Assembly (NCBI GenBank): GCA_002344005.1
Contig: DDTD01000046.1
Coordinates: forward strand, 124,001 to 188,000
From: Ignavibacteria bacterium UBA2373
GTDB lineage: Bacteria; Bacteroidota; Ignavibacteria; Kapaibacteriales; UBA961
Direction of reading: 5' to 3'
Length of the DNA stretch: 64,000 nucleotides
Made by a program: the position numbers and the translations under genes. Positions 25,622 through 34,083 of this stretch are shown here, piece after piece. The notes beneath the pieces are model-generated. The model searched no databases. It worked only from the letters and a program-made list of their open reading frames with translations, and had not been told where the DNA came from. Numbering within the stretch: the first letter of the stretch is position 1; each line of letters opens with the position of its first letter.

Positions 25622-25820
25622 TGTTGCACTCCTGTCTTAATATGTTTTTTTTAAATGACTTAAAGTAATGTCAGATAACATAATTTCCTAATAAACTCAG
25701 TTAATATAAGAAAATTTTCATCAGTCAACCTTGTGTTATGAAAACTTAATATTGGAATTGATTGTTCACTCTCAAAACTCACAGTAACACTTCAAATCGT
25801 TTCAATGCAACAATATCACA

Positions 25821-26663
25821 TTATTCATCAATACCGATACTATGCGCTATATATTCTACATGGTATTTCCAGTCTATATCTTTGGCAAGGTCATTTTTTT
25901 CAAAGTGCGTATTCAGAGATGGTTGTGCCGCCCATAATTTTCTTGATGGTTTAAACACGATGTGAAGTAACGAAAAAAGATATAATTTTACAAGAATTCG
26001 CTTATGCATGGAATCCTTGAATGCAGCGAACAAGAACGATGATGACCAAAGACCCTTTTGAGTAATTGCTAACCACATACTTGCATCATAGTTTTTTTTC
26101 TTATATGTTAAAAAAATACTTTTTACATACTCTAATTGGTTTTTGGTAGTTAAAAATGTTAAACATGTTGCATTAACAGTTTTCCATATTTGATTACACA
26201 TCTGACGATATTCACTTTTATGTTGATGGAGTGGTAATGTATAATAATTAGGATGATCATAGGGTGTAACAAAATGAGCATCCTTCATACCACAGAGACA
26301 TTCAAGGGATAATCGGATAGAATCCCGTAAATAGAAATAATCATCTTCGGCAAACATAATATTGTCTGAAAAATTTTGTTGTTCCAATATGAGTATCTGC
26401 TGCTCGAATGTCAGTGCATTGCCAATTCCTTTATAATGGAGGAATGTCATGGACTCCGCTTTACAATGACGTAAACACATCGCTTCATATTCATTAGGAC
26501 AATTATCAAACAGAACCCAAATATGATATTCCAATCCTTCCAGTGCTTGTATGAACGATGCGAAACATACTTCAGCCATTTTCATTTTATTATCCGAGAA
26601 AAATGCCGGCGTTTTGGAGATTCCCGGATATATTCTATAAGCGATTGCTATTGTGTGAGACAT
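25821..26663 (-). CDS. glycosyltransferase-like protein with EDD motif
   Basis: A 280-residue cytoplasmic protein. The N-terminal half has a Rossmann-like GT-A layout: IAIAYRIYPGI, YHIWVLFDNCP, NALTFEQQILILEQQ and NIMFAEDDYFY, the acidic motif likely binding metal and sugar nucleotide. The C-terminal half has no recognised domain. It overlaps the upstream GT2 gene by 16 nt, so both act in one pathway, probably cell-surface glycan assembly. No exact family or sugar can be named. Confidence 0.65.
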   Translation of the reverse strand: MSHTIAIAYRIYPGISKTPAFFSDNKMKMAEVCFASFIQALEGLEYHIWVLFDNCPNEYEAMCLRHCKAESMTFLHYKGIGNALTFEQQILILEQQNFSDNIMFAEDDYFYLRDSIRLSLECLCGMKDAHFVTPYDHPNYYTLPLHQHKSEYRQMCNQIWKTVNATCLTFLTTKNQLEYVKSIFLTYKKKNYDASMWLAITQKGLWSSSFLFAAFKDSMHKRILVKLYLFSLLHIVFKPSRKLWAAQPSLNTHFEKNDLAKDIDWKYHVEYIAHSIGIDE

Positions 26664-27628
26664 AATTCATCAATAAATGGACGGAGTGAAAGCCAAATTT
26701 CCTTAGAAGTTTTGTAATAAAGAAACTTCTTGTGAAAAATATCTTTTTTGGTAATGAGAAATAGTAACTTAAACAATACTGATTTTAGATGTGCAAATGT
26801 TATTTCCCAATTTTGTATTTTGACTAATGTTTTATACGAGGAATATTGTGATGCGCAGCGCAACATTCCGGAATAAAGATTCTTGAGAAAAAACACATTT
26901 GCGCCGCCTGCATTTTGTGAACTTTTGCCGCGGTAATGAATCACAGTCGTTGTAGGGACAATATAACACTTGCGATGTGCTTGCGCTTGAACACGGCGAC
27001 AGAAATCAGTTTCTTCTCCATAAAAAAAATACCGTTCATCGAATCCATGAAGTTCATCAAAGACACTTTTACGTATCAGCATAACAGCACCATCCACATA
27101 TTGAACGGGAAAAGGTTTTGTTGGACGTAAAAACGTATGACGTAATGCAAGCCACTTATGATATAGTGTAACAAGAAACAAACCATCGGCAAAAGTGTGT
27201 TTGAGCGAAGGGAAAGAACCATAACTGCGCTGCCATGAATAATCGTGATAGAGTTGCTGCATCCCCCATACACCTCCGTCCGGTAACGTTTGTGCACTAT
27301 GAACAAGCAATCGAATACTGTCCGGCAAAAAACGAGTATCTGCATTGATAAGCAACATATACTCAGAATCCAACAATGATGCTGCAACATTAACAGCATA
27401 AGCATATCCTTTGTTTTCTTGGAGAATATGCAATGTGATTGACGGATACTCTTTGTGCATCATCTCATGGGTGGTATCGGTTGAACAGGAATCAACAACA
27501 ACTATATGTTCATGGGGAACATGGTTTGTTTCAATCAAGGATTGAAGACACTGACGCAATAAATCTGCAGTGTTGTATGATATAATACCCACTCCGAGTA
27601 CAGTTCCAGCTTTTGTTTTTATATCCAC
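26648..27628 (-). CDS. family 2 glycosyltransferase (rhamnosyltransferase-like)
   Basis: A protein of about 326 residues with a GT-A fold: VGIISYNTADLLRQCLQSLI, IVVVDSCSTD, the DxD-type site LLINADTRF, GAVMLIRKSVFDELHGFDE and FFYGEETDFCRRVQ. This is typical of the WbbL-like branch that transfers sugars in O-antigen or capsule assembly. The start is uncertain. The longest frame opens at a TTG (27652) inside the T-tract of the tRNA-Pro terminator, so GTG 27628 is preferred; GTG 27592 is also possible. Translationally coupled to the next gene by a 16-nt overlap. Confidence 0.85.
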   Translation of the reverse strand: MDIKTKAGTVLGVGIISYNTADLLRQCLQSLIETNHVPHEHIVVVDSCSTDTTHEMMHKEYPSITLHILQENKGYAYAVNVAASLLDSEYMLLINADTRFLPDSIRLLVHSAQTLPDGGVWGMQQLYHDYSWQRSYGSFPSLKHTFADGLFLVTLYHKWLALRHTFLRPTKPFPVQYVDGAVMLIRKSVFDELHGFDERYFFYGEETDFCRRVQAQAHRKCYIVPTTTVIHYRGKSSQNAGGANVFFLKNLYSGMLRCASQYSSYKTLVKIQNWEITFAHLKSVLFKLLFLITKKDIFHKKFLYYKTSKEIWLSLRPFIDELCLTQ

Positions 27629-27650
27629 AAAGATAGAGAATGGGAAAAAC

Positions 27651-27683
27651 AAAAAAAGCCGCTTACAATCATGAAACGGCTTT
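27651..27683 (-). terminator. terminator after tRNA-Pro
   Basis: AAAGCCG and CGGCTTT arms (extended by TT/AA pairs) around a loop. On the minus strand the stem is followed by seven T. It lies 17 nt beyond the tRNA-Pro 3' end and just upstream of the glycosyltransferase start. Confidence 0.85.
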
Positions 27684-27699
27684 CATTACTAAAGTTTCG

Positions 27700-27773
27700 T
27701 CGGGGTGAGAGGATTCGAACCTCCGACCTCCTCGTCCCGAACGAGGCGCTCTACCGGGCTGAGCCACACCCCG
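27700..27773 (-). tRNA. tRNA-Pro (anticodon CGG)
   Basis: A 74-nt cloverleaf on the minus strand. The acceptor CGGGGTG pairs with CACCCCG, with discriminator A. The D-arm is GGCTCAGCCCGGTAGAGC. The anticodon arm CCTCG-TTCGGGA-CGAGG has CGG in the anticodon position. The T-arm is GGAGGTTCGAATCCTC. CCA is not encoded. It has its own promoter and terminator. Confidence 0.96.
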
Positions 27774-27785
27774 AAACTTGAAGTG

Positions 27786-27816
27786 CAAAAATAACCTATT
27801 CTTCTAATTTTGACAA
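27786..27816 (-). promoter_or_regulatory. Bacteroidota-type promoter for tRNA-Pro
   Basis: On the minus strand, TTG (27814-27816), a 20-nt spacer and TATTTTTG (27786-27793). It lies 13 nt upstream of the mature 5' end, so transcription starts a few bases before the tRNA. Confidence 0.8.
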
Positions 27817-27972
27817 AACTACCACACCTCAAGCCGCAGAGGTTCTCACAAAATTATAAACAATGAACAACTTTTCACGTACCGATAATTGTGGATTCAG
27901 AAAAAAAACGCGATATTGCGAATCTGAGAAAGACTACTTTCAAGTAAGTTCCATATATTTAAAGGAAACACA

Positions 27973-28701
27973 ATGTCACTTTTCAAATCAAAATCAATGC
28001 GTTTGTCTGTTTCGATAGCATCCGTATTGTTACTGATGAGTTTTGTGTTCTCTAATAAAGTGAGTATATCTGCTCATGATATTTCGACACATAATGATAT
28101 TGTTCCGACGAGAACCGAACCATTATTTACTGATGCTGAACACGACTTTATTCAACAAGGCGAAGCATCATGGTATGGGGCGGAATTTCACAATCGCACT
28201 ACTGCAAGCGGTGAGATATTCGACATGAATGGCTTGACCGCTGCTCATAAAACATTACCCTTCGGAAGCTTAGTCGTTGTTACCAATAGTGTTACAGGTA
28301 ATTCAGTCTTAGTAAAGATTAATGACAGAGGTCCTTTTGTACGCAAACGAATCATAGATCTTTCACAAAAAGCAGCGGCAATTCTTGGTGGATCCCTTTA
28401 TAAAATACAAATTGAAGCTTACACTCCGGGCTCATTCGCCACTGCAGACGAAGATGGCAAAGTACTTGTTTTCTCCGATAAGTCAGAAGCACTTATCGTG
28501 AAAAACTCATCAACACGCGATGTCGAAACACATGCGAATTTCGGTACGGCAATGTCAAGACTTACACAATTATCCAAAGCAAATGAGCACAAGAAGTATT
28601 CACTAAAGCCAATGTGGCAAGAAAATGGCTCACGTGATGTTATTCGATATGTCATTACGACAATTGAAACCTCGCAACCGACATTACCGGATTTGTTCTA
28701 A
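27973..28701 (+). CDS. rlpA: RlpA-like double-psi beta-barrel protein
   Basis: A 242-residue exported protein. A signal or anchor segment (residues 8-27) is followed by the RlpA double-psi barrel at about 53-140: QGEASWYGAEFHNRTTASGE, FDMNGLTAAHKTLPFGS, VLVKINDRGPFVRKRIIDLS. RlpA enzymes cleave naked glycan strands at the septum or bind peptidoglycan. The catalytic Asp of NDRGPF is present. There is no C-terminal SPOR domain; the last 100 residues are unrecognised. Monocistronic, with a terminator after it. Confidence 0.9.
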   Translation: MSLFKSKSMRLSVSIASVLLLMSFVFSNKVSISAHDISTHNDIVPTRTEPLFTDAEHDFIQQGEASWYGAEFHNRTTASGEIFDMNGLTAAHKTLPFGSLVVVTNSVTGNSVLVKINDRGPFVRKRIIDLSQKAAAILGGSLYKIQIEAYTPGSFATADEDGKVLVFSDKSEALIVKNSSTRDVETHANFGTAMSRLTQLSKANEHKKYSLKPMWQENGSRDVIRYVITTIETSQPTLPDLF

Positions 28702-28719
28702 CACACGTATTTTCAAACA

Positions 28720-28757
28720 AAAAGGGGTACCACTTATAGTGAGTACCCTTTTCTTTT
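28720..28757 (+). terminator. terminator of the RlpA-like gene
   Basis: A long stem: AAAAGGGGTAC-CACT pairs with AGTG-AGTACCCTTTT with one bulge, then TCTTTT. It begins 19 nt after the stop codon. Confidence 0.8.
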
Positions 28758-28844
28758 AGTCGTATGTCTGAACGATACTCTTTCTTCATACGTTTCTAAT
28801 TTTTTCGTAATTTGCATTTTCATTCAACCCACATTTAAAGTTTC

Positions 28845-30353
28845 ATGAAAATTTCATCCATACGTACAATTCTGCTTGGCGCGGTACTTTGCACCTTGAC
28901 TTTATTGCAAAGTTTTCAATGTGCCTCACCCAATATGACCAATGGTCGTGAGTCATATCGTAAAAAAGATTACTCCAATACTATCAAACTCATGCAACTT
29001 GAGGTAGAAAAAAATCCTCAAAATGCTGAGGCATGGTACTATCTCGGTGCTGCCCAAAGAAACATTAATGACTATCAGAGCGCTGTCACCTCCATGACCA
29101 AAGCTCTTGATAATGCACAGGATTTACCTATTAAAAAAGATATTCTTATTGAGCAGTACAATTTATGGGTAGCAATATATAATGAAGCGGCAAGTTTAAC
29201 AACTTCCATACAACTCGGTAAATCCAAAGATGCCAAACAACTCAGTAACCTTGTGAATATGTGCGTCACTCTTCGTCCTGAAGATTATAGCGTATATTCG
29301 TGGCTCGGAGGGGCTTATGAAATGATTGCCGACACAACAACTGCTTTAACGACATACGCTAAATTTATGGATGCCGATGCTGCTGCTTTGCAATTTGCAA
29401 AGTCAAAATCAATATATATGAAACAATCACGCGAAGATGTTTTGTCAAAATTAGGTAAACCAATTAAAACAAAAGGTTTTAAGTCGGGAAAAGACTCAAT
29501 TATCTATGATTTATTCACTGTCGGCAATGACAAAGTTCATATACTCAGTGAAGAACAAAAGAACAAAACCTTCGCCGTGCAGGGCTGGAGAATCAATCTT
29601 CCGACAAATCGCGCCGAAGGCGAAGCAGAAAGAGCTTATACGATGGATTTAGCTCCTTATACGGCGACAACCAATATCTATTATAGAAAAAAAGATTATA
29701 ATAAAGCTTTGGAATTTATCGAAAAAGCTACGATTCTCACCCCTGATGACCCACAAATAAGTAATTTCAAATTACAGATTTATGATAATTTGGGACGTAG
29801 TAATGAAGTACTCAAAACTTTAGAAGAGTTGGTCAAAGCCGAGCCAAACAATAAAGTAGTTCTTACCCAATACGCTTCCGGTTTGTCGAAAGCAAAAAAA
29901 CAAGATGAAGCAATCAAATACTATGAGAAAGCATTAAGCATAGACCCTAATTATGATATCGCTTTATATAATATTGCAGCCGAATACAAGAATAAAGCGA
30001 GTGAAATACAAAAAACAGAAAAAGAAAAGCGTGAAAAAGATGCTAAATACAAAGAAAATGAAAGTTTATACTTCCCTATCTTAGCCAAATCTGCAGAATA
30101 CTTCTCACGCTATAAAAATCTGCCGGAACATCGTCGTGATTTCTCGCTATTAGTTCAATTATCTAATATTTATGAAGTTACACGTGACATAACGAAGCTT
30201 AAACTTACAATAGCTGATCTTGAATCAATTGAACCCGAGCACAAAACCAATCCTACATATTATGAAGTTATGGGCGGTATCTATTTGCGTCAAGGTCAAA
30301 AAGACAAATCGAAAAACGCTTATGATACTGCCGATAAGATACGCGGCAAATAA
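28845..30353 (+). CDS. TPR-repeat exported protein, probable lipoprotein
   Basis: A 502-residue protein. The N-terminal hydrophobic segment ends in LQSFQCASPN, with a cysteine placed like a lipidation site, though the lipobox is poor. TPR units occur at about 35-110 (AEAWYYLGAAQRNINDYQSA) and 280-400 (YNKALEFIEKATILTPDDPQ, YEKALSIDPNYDIALYNIAA), with another at the C-terminus (YEVMGGIYLRQGQKDKSKNA). The 190-250 region (VLSKLGKPIKTKGF) is not a TPR. It probably acts as an envelope scaffold. The DUF3467 gene starts 34 nt downstream. Confidence 0.8.
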   Translation: MKISSIRTILLGAVLCTLTLLQSFQCASPNMTNGRESYRKKDYSNTIKLMQLEVEKNPQNAEAWYYLGAAQRNINDYQSAVTSMTKALDNAQDLPIKKDILIEQYNLWVAIYNEAASLTTSIQLGKSKDAKQLSNLVNMCVTLRPEDYSVYSWLGGAYEMIADTTTALTTYAKFMDADAAALQFAKSKSIYMKQSREDVLSKLGKPIKTKGFKSGKDSIIYDLFTVGNDKVHILSEEQKNKTFAVQGWRINLPTNRAEGEAERAYTMDLAPYTATTNIYYRKKDYNKALEFIEKATILTPDDPQISNFKLQIYDNLGRSNEVLKTLEELVKAEPNNKVVLTQYASGLSKAKKQDEAIKYYEKALSIDPNYDIALYNIAAEYKNKASEIQKTEKEKREKDAKYKENESLYFPILAKSAEYFSRYKNLPEHRRDFSLLVQLSNIYEVTRDITKLKLTIADLESIEPEHKTNPTYYEVMGGIYLRQGQKDKSKNAYDTADKIRGK

Positions 30354-30387
30354 TTTTCCTTATTTATTTTTTTGGAGCACAACACTC

Positions 30388-30702
30388 ATGGCTGACAACA
30401 TGGACCAGCAAGAACAAACACAACAAATCAGTATTGAACTCGGAGACCGTGAAGCAGAGGGTATCTATTCTAATCTTGCTATCATTTCTCATTCACCGGC
30501 TGAATTCGTCATTGATTTTACTCGTATTTTACCCAATGTACCGAAAGCAAAAGTATATTCTCGTATCATCATGACTCCGCAACATGCTAAAATGCTCATG
30601 AATGCTTTATCGGAAAATATCCGTCGTTTTGAAGCTCAAAACGGTGCAATTGCTGACGGTAATGACCCACTTTATGCGGCAGCGTCAAATAGTATTCACT
30701 AA
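30388..30702 (+). CDS. DUF3467 family protein
   Basis: A small 104-residue protein with the DUF3467 pattern: GIYSNLAIISHSPAEFVIDF, TRILPNVPKAKVYSRIIMTP, QHAKMLMNALSENIRRFE. Function unknown. Start set at ATG 30388 (TTTGGAGC upstream); a longer in-frame extension to 30220 overlaps the TPR gene and encodes sequence unlike the family. Common in Bacteroidota. Confidence 0.88.
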   Translation: MADNMDQQEQTQQISIELGDREAEGIYSNLAIISHSPAEFVIDFTRILPNVPKAKVYSRIIMTPQHAKMLMNALSENIRRFEAQNGAIADGNDPLYAAASNSIH

Positions 30703-30728
30703 TATTTGATTCAACCTTGTAGTTTTGT

Positions 30729-30760
30729 AGCCATATCGTCGAAACGGTATGGCTTTTTTT
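30729..30760 (+). terminator. terminator after the DUF3467 gene
   Basis: AGCCATATCGT and ACGGTATGGCT pair (one G-T) around a short loop, followed by seven T, 26 nt after the stop codon. Confidence 0.88.
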
Positions 30761-30879
30761 ATGCTCAAACAAAAGTTTTGTTAAGTAGTACAATCAGCTA
30801 TATCGTTGAAAATCGAGATAATCAATCCGGTAAATCCGGATAATCACTTAATCTTGGTATATTTTGAAGGGTGAACAGT

Positions 30880-32592
30880 ATGCATGCAGGTAATTTTGTT
30901 TTGACTTTACACACTCATCTGCCGTATGTGTTGAATCACGGTGTATGGCCCCATGGCAGTGATTGGTTATGCGAGGCAGTCGCAGAATGTTACATTCCTT
31001 TACTCAATGCCGTCCAAGATTTGGCGCATGAGGGCATCGCTGCCAATATCACCTTCGATATTTCGCCGGTAAATTGCGAACAGTTGGCTGACCCTGCTTT
31101 CCGTACTTTATTTGAAGACTATTGTCGCAATAAACAAAAACTTGCGCGTGAAGATGCCGCTTACTTTCTTAAACACAGACATGAAGCTCATCAAATATAT
31201 CTGGCACAATATTGGGAACAATGGTATGGGCAAAGACTCAAAGATTTTAACGAACGCCATTACTCCAATATGATTACCTCAATGAAAACATTGCAGGACA
31301 ATGGTTTGATTGAAATTATTACTTGCGGTGCAACTCATGGCTATTTTGCTTTAATCGGTGACGACCGCTATATTCGCTTACAAATAAAAGCTGCTATCGA
31401 AAATTATGAAAAACACTTCGGTAAAAAACCTCGCGGTATCTGGTTGCCCGAATGTGCATACAGACCTGCTTACCATTGGCAAACATTTATACCCTCTTCT
31501 AATGAATATAATCAACCTCGCCACAGACCGGGTATTGAAGAGATTGTTGCAGAATTTGGATTAGAATATTTCTTTGCAGATCAGCATCTGGCTCAACATC
31601 AAGCACCGCTTGGGGTGCTCGATAATAATGATCAATTCATATCACTTTCATCACCCGAAATACATCATCATCGTCCCTATTTTAGCAGAAGCCCAATGCA
31701 GCCGATTCATATTCAATCAGTATCAACATTATCAGGAAAAACAGCGGTAATGTATGCACGTCATCAAAAAGTGGCTATGCAAGTTTGGAGTGGCGATTCC
31801 GGCTATCCCGGAGATCCTGCGTATTTAGACTTTCACAAAAAACATTGGTCATCCGGCTTACGATATTGGCGCGTAACAGATAATAAAGCCGATATGATGT
31901 ATAAATTGCTCTATGTGCCCGAGTGGATTGAAAAAAAAGCCGAAATGCATGCCTTCCACTTTGTCAAATCAGTAGAACAAACAGTAACATCATGGGCGGC
32001 AACAACAGGAAAATTTGCTACACTTTGTACACCATTCGACACAGAATTATTCGGACACTGGTGGTTCGAAGGACCACAATTTCTTAAAGCTGTTTTACGG
32101 GGCTTACATTATTCACCTTATGTGAACACGACAACTGCATCACAACAATTAGACCTTGTTCGACCACGATCGGTTTCAGCCACAATCGAAGGAAGTTGGG
32201 GCAGAAATGGCAACCATGAAGTGTGGATGGGCAATGATACAAAATGGACATGGGAGATAATATATCGTGATGAAATTGCTTTGTCAGCTCTCATGGATAA
32301 AGTGAAATCTTCTCCTAAAAATGCAGCACTCGAAAGAATAGTAAAACAAGCCATACGGGAATTAATGCTATTGCACTCATCCGATTGGCAATTCCTAATT
32401 TCAACAGTGTCTGCAAAAGATTATGCAGAAATGCGTTTTTCTTTTCATCATTCCGATTTTACTCTCTTATGTGAAATGGCTGAGAAATATATTGGTACAA
32501 AAAAACGCTTATCCAAAGCCGATAAAGAATTTATTGAAGATATAGAAAAGAAAAACAATGTGTTTCAGGAAATATCTCTTGATTGGGTCTAA
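30880..32592 (+). CDS. GH57 1,4-alpha-glucan branching enzyme
   Basis: A protein of about 570 residues in glycoside hydrolase family 57, branching-enzyme subgroup. It forms alpha-1,6 branches in glycogen. LTLHTHLPYV opens the (beta/alpha)7 barrel. Glu191 in WLPECAY is the predicted nucleophile and Asp387 in FDTELFGHWW the acid/base. The C-terminal helical part (WGRNGNHEVWMGNDTKWTWE) is typical of the subgroup. ATG 30880 is preferred over GTG 30871 because GAAGG at 30866-30870 is well spaced for the ATG. No other glycogen gene is in the window. Confidence 0.93.
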   Translation: MHAGNFVLTLHTHLPYVLNHGVWPHGSDWLCEAVAECYIPLLNAVQDLAHEGIAANITFDISPVNCEQLADPAFRTLFEDYCRNKQKLAREDAAYFLKHRHEAHQIYLAQYWEQWYGQRLKDFNERHYSNMITSMKTLQDNGLIEIITCGATHGYFALIGDDRYIRLQIKAAIENYEKHFGKKPRGIWLPECAYRPAYHWQTFIPSSNEYNQPRHRPGIEEIVAEFGLEYFFADQHLAQHQAPLGVLDNNDQFISLSSPEIHHHRPYFSRSPMQPIHIQSVSTLSGKTAVMYARHQKVAMQVWSGDSGYPGDPAYLDFHKKHWSSGLRYWRVTDNKADMMYKLLYVPEWIEKKAEMHAFHFVKSVEQTVTSWAATTGKFATLCTPFDTELFGHWWFEGPQFLKAVLRGLHYSPYVNTTTASQQLDLVRPRSVSATIEGSWGRNGNHEVWMGNDTKWTWEIIYRDEIALSALMDKVKSSPKNAALERIVKQAIRELMLLHSSDWQFLISTVSAKDYAEMRFSFHHSDFTLLCEMAEKYIGTKKRLSKADKEFIEDIEKKNNVFQEISLDWV

Positions 32593-32637
32593 AATATTTC
32601 TTGAATAACATTTTGTGAGGATAAAAGTAAACAAAAC

Positions 32638-34083
32638 ATGACATTTCGTAAAATATTATATATAGATTTAGACGGGACTTTAATTCATACCGACACTTTA
32701 TGGGAGTCGGCATTATTACATTGGAAGCTGACTATTTTTGCACCTTTACTGTGGATATATTGGCTCAGAAAAGGCAAATCATATCTCAAATATAAAATAG
32801 CAGAAAATGCCACACCTGACGCATCTGTATTGCCTTACAATAATGAGGTAATAAGTGTAATCAATAATCATAAAAGTAATGGTGGCTTAGTCTATTTGGC
32901 AACAGCAGCCAATCACAAAGTGGCACAAACAATCGCCGAGTATCTGGAAATATTTGACGGGGTCTTGGCTTCATCTCCCCATCACAATCTTTCACGTCAT
33001 AATAAAGCGGATGAATTATTGAGCCATGCTCACGGAGAGTTTGATTATATCGGCAATAGTAGCGATGATATTCCTGTATGGGAAAAATCAGGAAGAATTG
33101 CTTTGGTGGGTAAAAAATCTCTCATTCCTTCTTCACATTCACATATTCCTATAATTTTTCATGCAGATAATTCCGTATCATCGTTTCATGCAATCATAAA
33201 AGCATTAAGAGTCTATCAATGGGTAAAAAATCTCTTATTATTTTTACCATTAATCTTGGCACATCGTTTTGGGGATATACCACTTTTTATTCAGGGTGTT
33301 ATTGCTTTTTTCTGCTTTTCATTTTGCGCCTCATCAATTTATATTCTTAATGACCTTCTTGACATCGAAAATGACCGACATCATATTCGAAAAAAGAATA
33401 GACCATTTGCAGCGGGCACACTTTCTATCCCCTTGGGGCTTTTTTTAATTCCCCTCTTACTTAGTTCTGCATTGTTTTTTGCCATATACTTTCTTCCGAT
33501 TGGTTTTGTCTTTGCATTGCTATGTTATCTCTTGATAACAATTACATATTCATTCGGCTTAAAAAAAATACCGGTATTGGATGTCATAATTTTAGCGGGG
33601 CTTTATACATTTAGAGTACTTTCCGGCGGTATTGCCTTAAATATCCGCATTAGCCCTTGGTTACTCATGTTATCAATATTTTTATTTTTAAGCTTAGCTT
33701 TTGTAAAACGTTATGCTGAAATCATAAGTATGGAAAAAAAAGAGCAGCATCAAGCAAAAGGTCGTGGCTACCGCGTAGAAGATAAACCTATATTGGGCAT
33801 GACCGGCGTTGCGTCGGGCATCGTTTCTGTGCTGGTATTTGTACAATATCTTCGAAGCAATGAAGTAGTGCATCTTTACCATAATTCTCATTTACTGTGG
33901 CTTGTTCCGCCATTGTTTCTGTATTGGATTGCACATGTATGGTTTATTGCAAATCGTAATCAAATGCATGATGACCCTATTATTTTTGCAGCAAAAGATA
34001 AAACAAGTTATTTGGTTTTTGGTATTATTTCTATAATTATTCTTTTGGCAATGTCTCATCTAAATATTCCACGTCCATGGTAA
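32638..34083 (+). CDS. HAD phosphatase - UbiA prenyltransferase fusion (DPPR synthase-like)
   Basis: A 481-residue two-domain membrane enzyme. Residues 1 to about 185 form an HAD phosphatase (YIDLDGTLIHTD, nucleophile Asp10; GNSSDD). Residues about 190-481 form a UbiA-type prenyltransferase with eight or nine membrane helices, the Asp-rich motif NDLLDIENDR at 238-247 and VKRYAEI. The closest characterised function is decaprenyl-phosphate 5-phosphoribosyl transfer. The HAD part would then remove the 5-phosphate (inference). It overlaps the DprE1-like gene by 7 nt. Confidence 0.87.
   Translation: MTFRKILYIDLDGTLIHTDTLWESALLHWKLTIFAPLLWIYWLRKGKSYLKYKIAENATPDASVLPYNNEVISVINNHKSNGGLVYLATAANHKVAQTIAEYLEIFDGVLASSPHHNLSRHNKADELLSHAHGEFDYIGNSSDDIPVWEKSGRIALVGKKSLIPSSHSHIPIIFHADNSVSSFHAIIKALRVYQWVKNLLLFLPLILAHRFGDIPLFIQGVIAFFCFSFCASSIYILNDLLDIENDRHHIRKKNRPFAAGTLSIPLGLFLIPLLLSSALFFAIYFLPIGFVFALLCYLLITITYSFGLKKIPVLDVIILAGLYTFRVLSGGIALNIRISPWLLMLSIFLFLSLAFVKRYAEIISMEKKEQHQAKGRGYRVEDKPILGMTGVASGIVSVLVFVQYLRSNEVVHLYHNSHLLWLVPPLFLYWIAHVWFIANRNQMHDDPIIFAAKDKTSYLVFGIISIIILLAMSHLNIPRPW

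Noticed and set aside
30220..30387. Upstream extension of the DUF3467 protein
   Set aside because: It overlaps the TPR gene in another frame; ATG 30388 has a ribosome-binding sequence and gives the family N-terminus.
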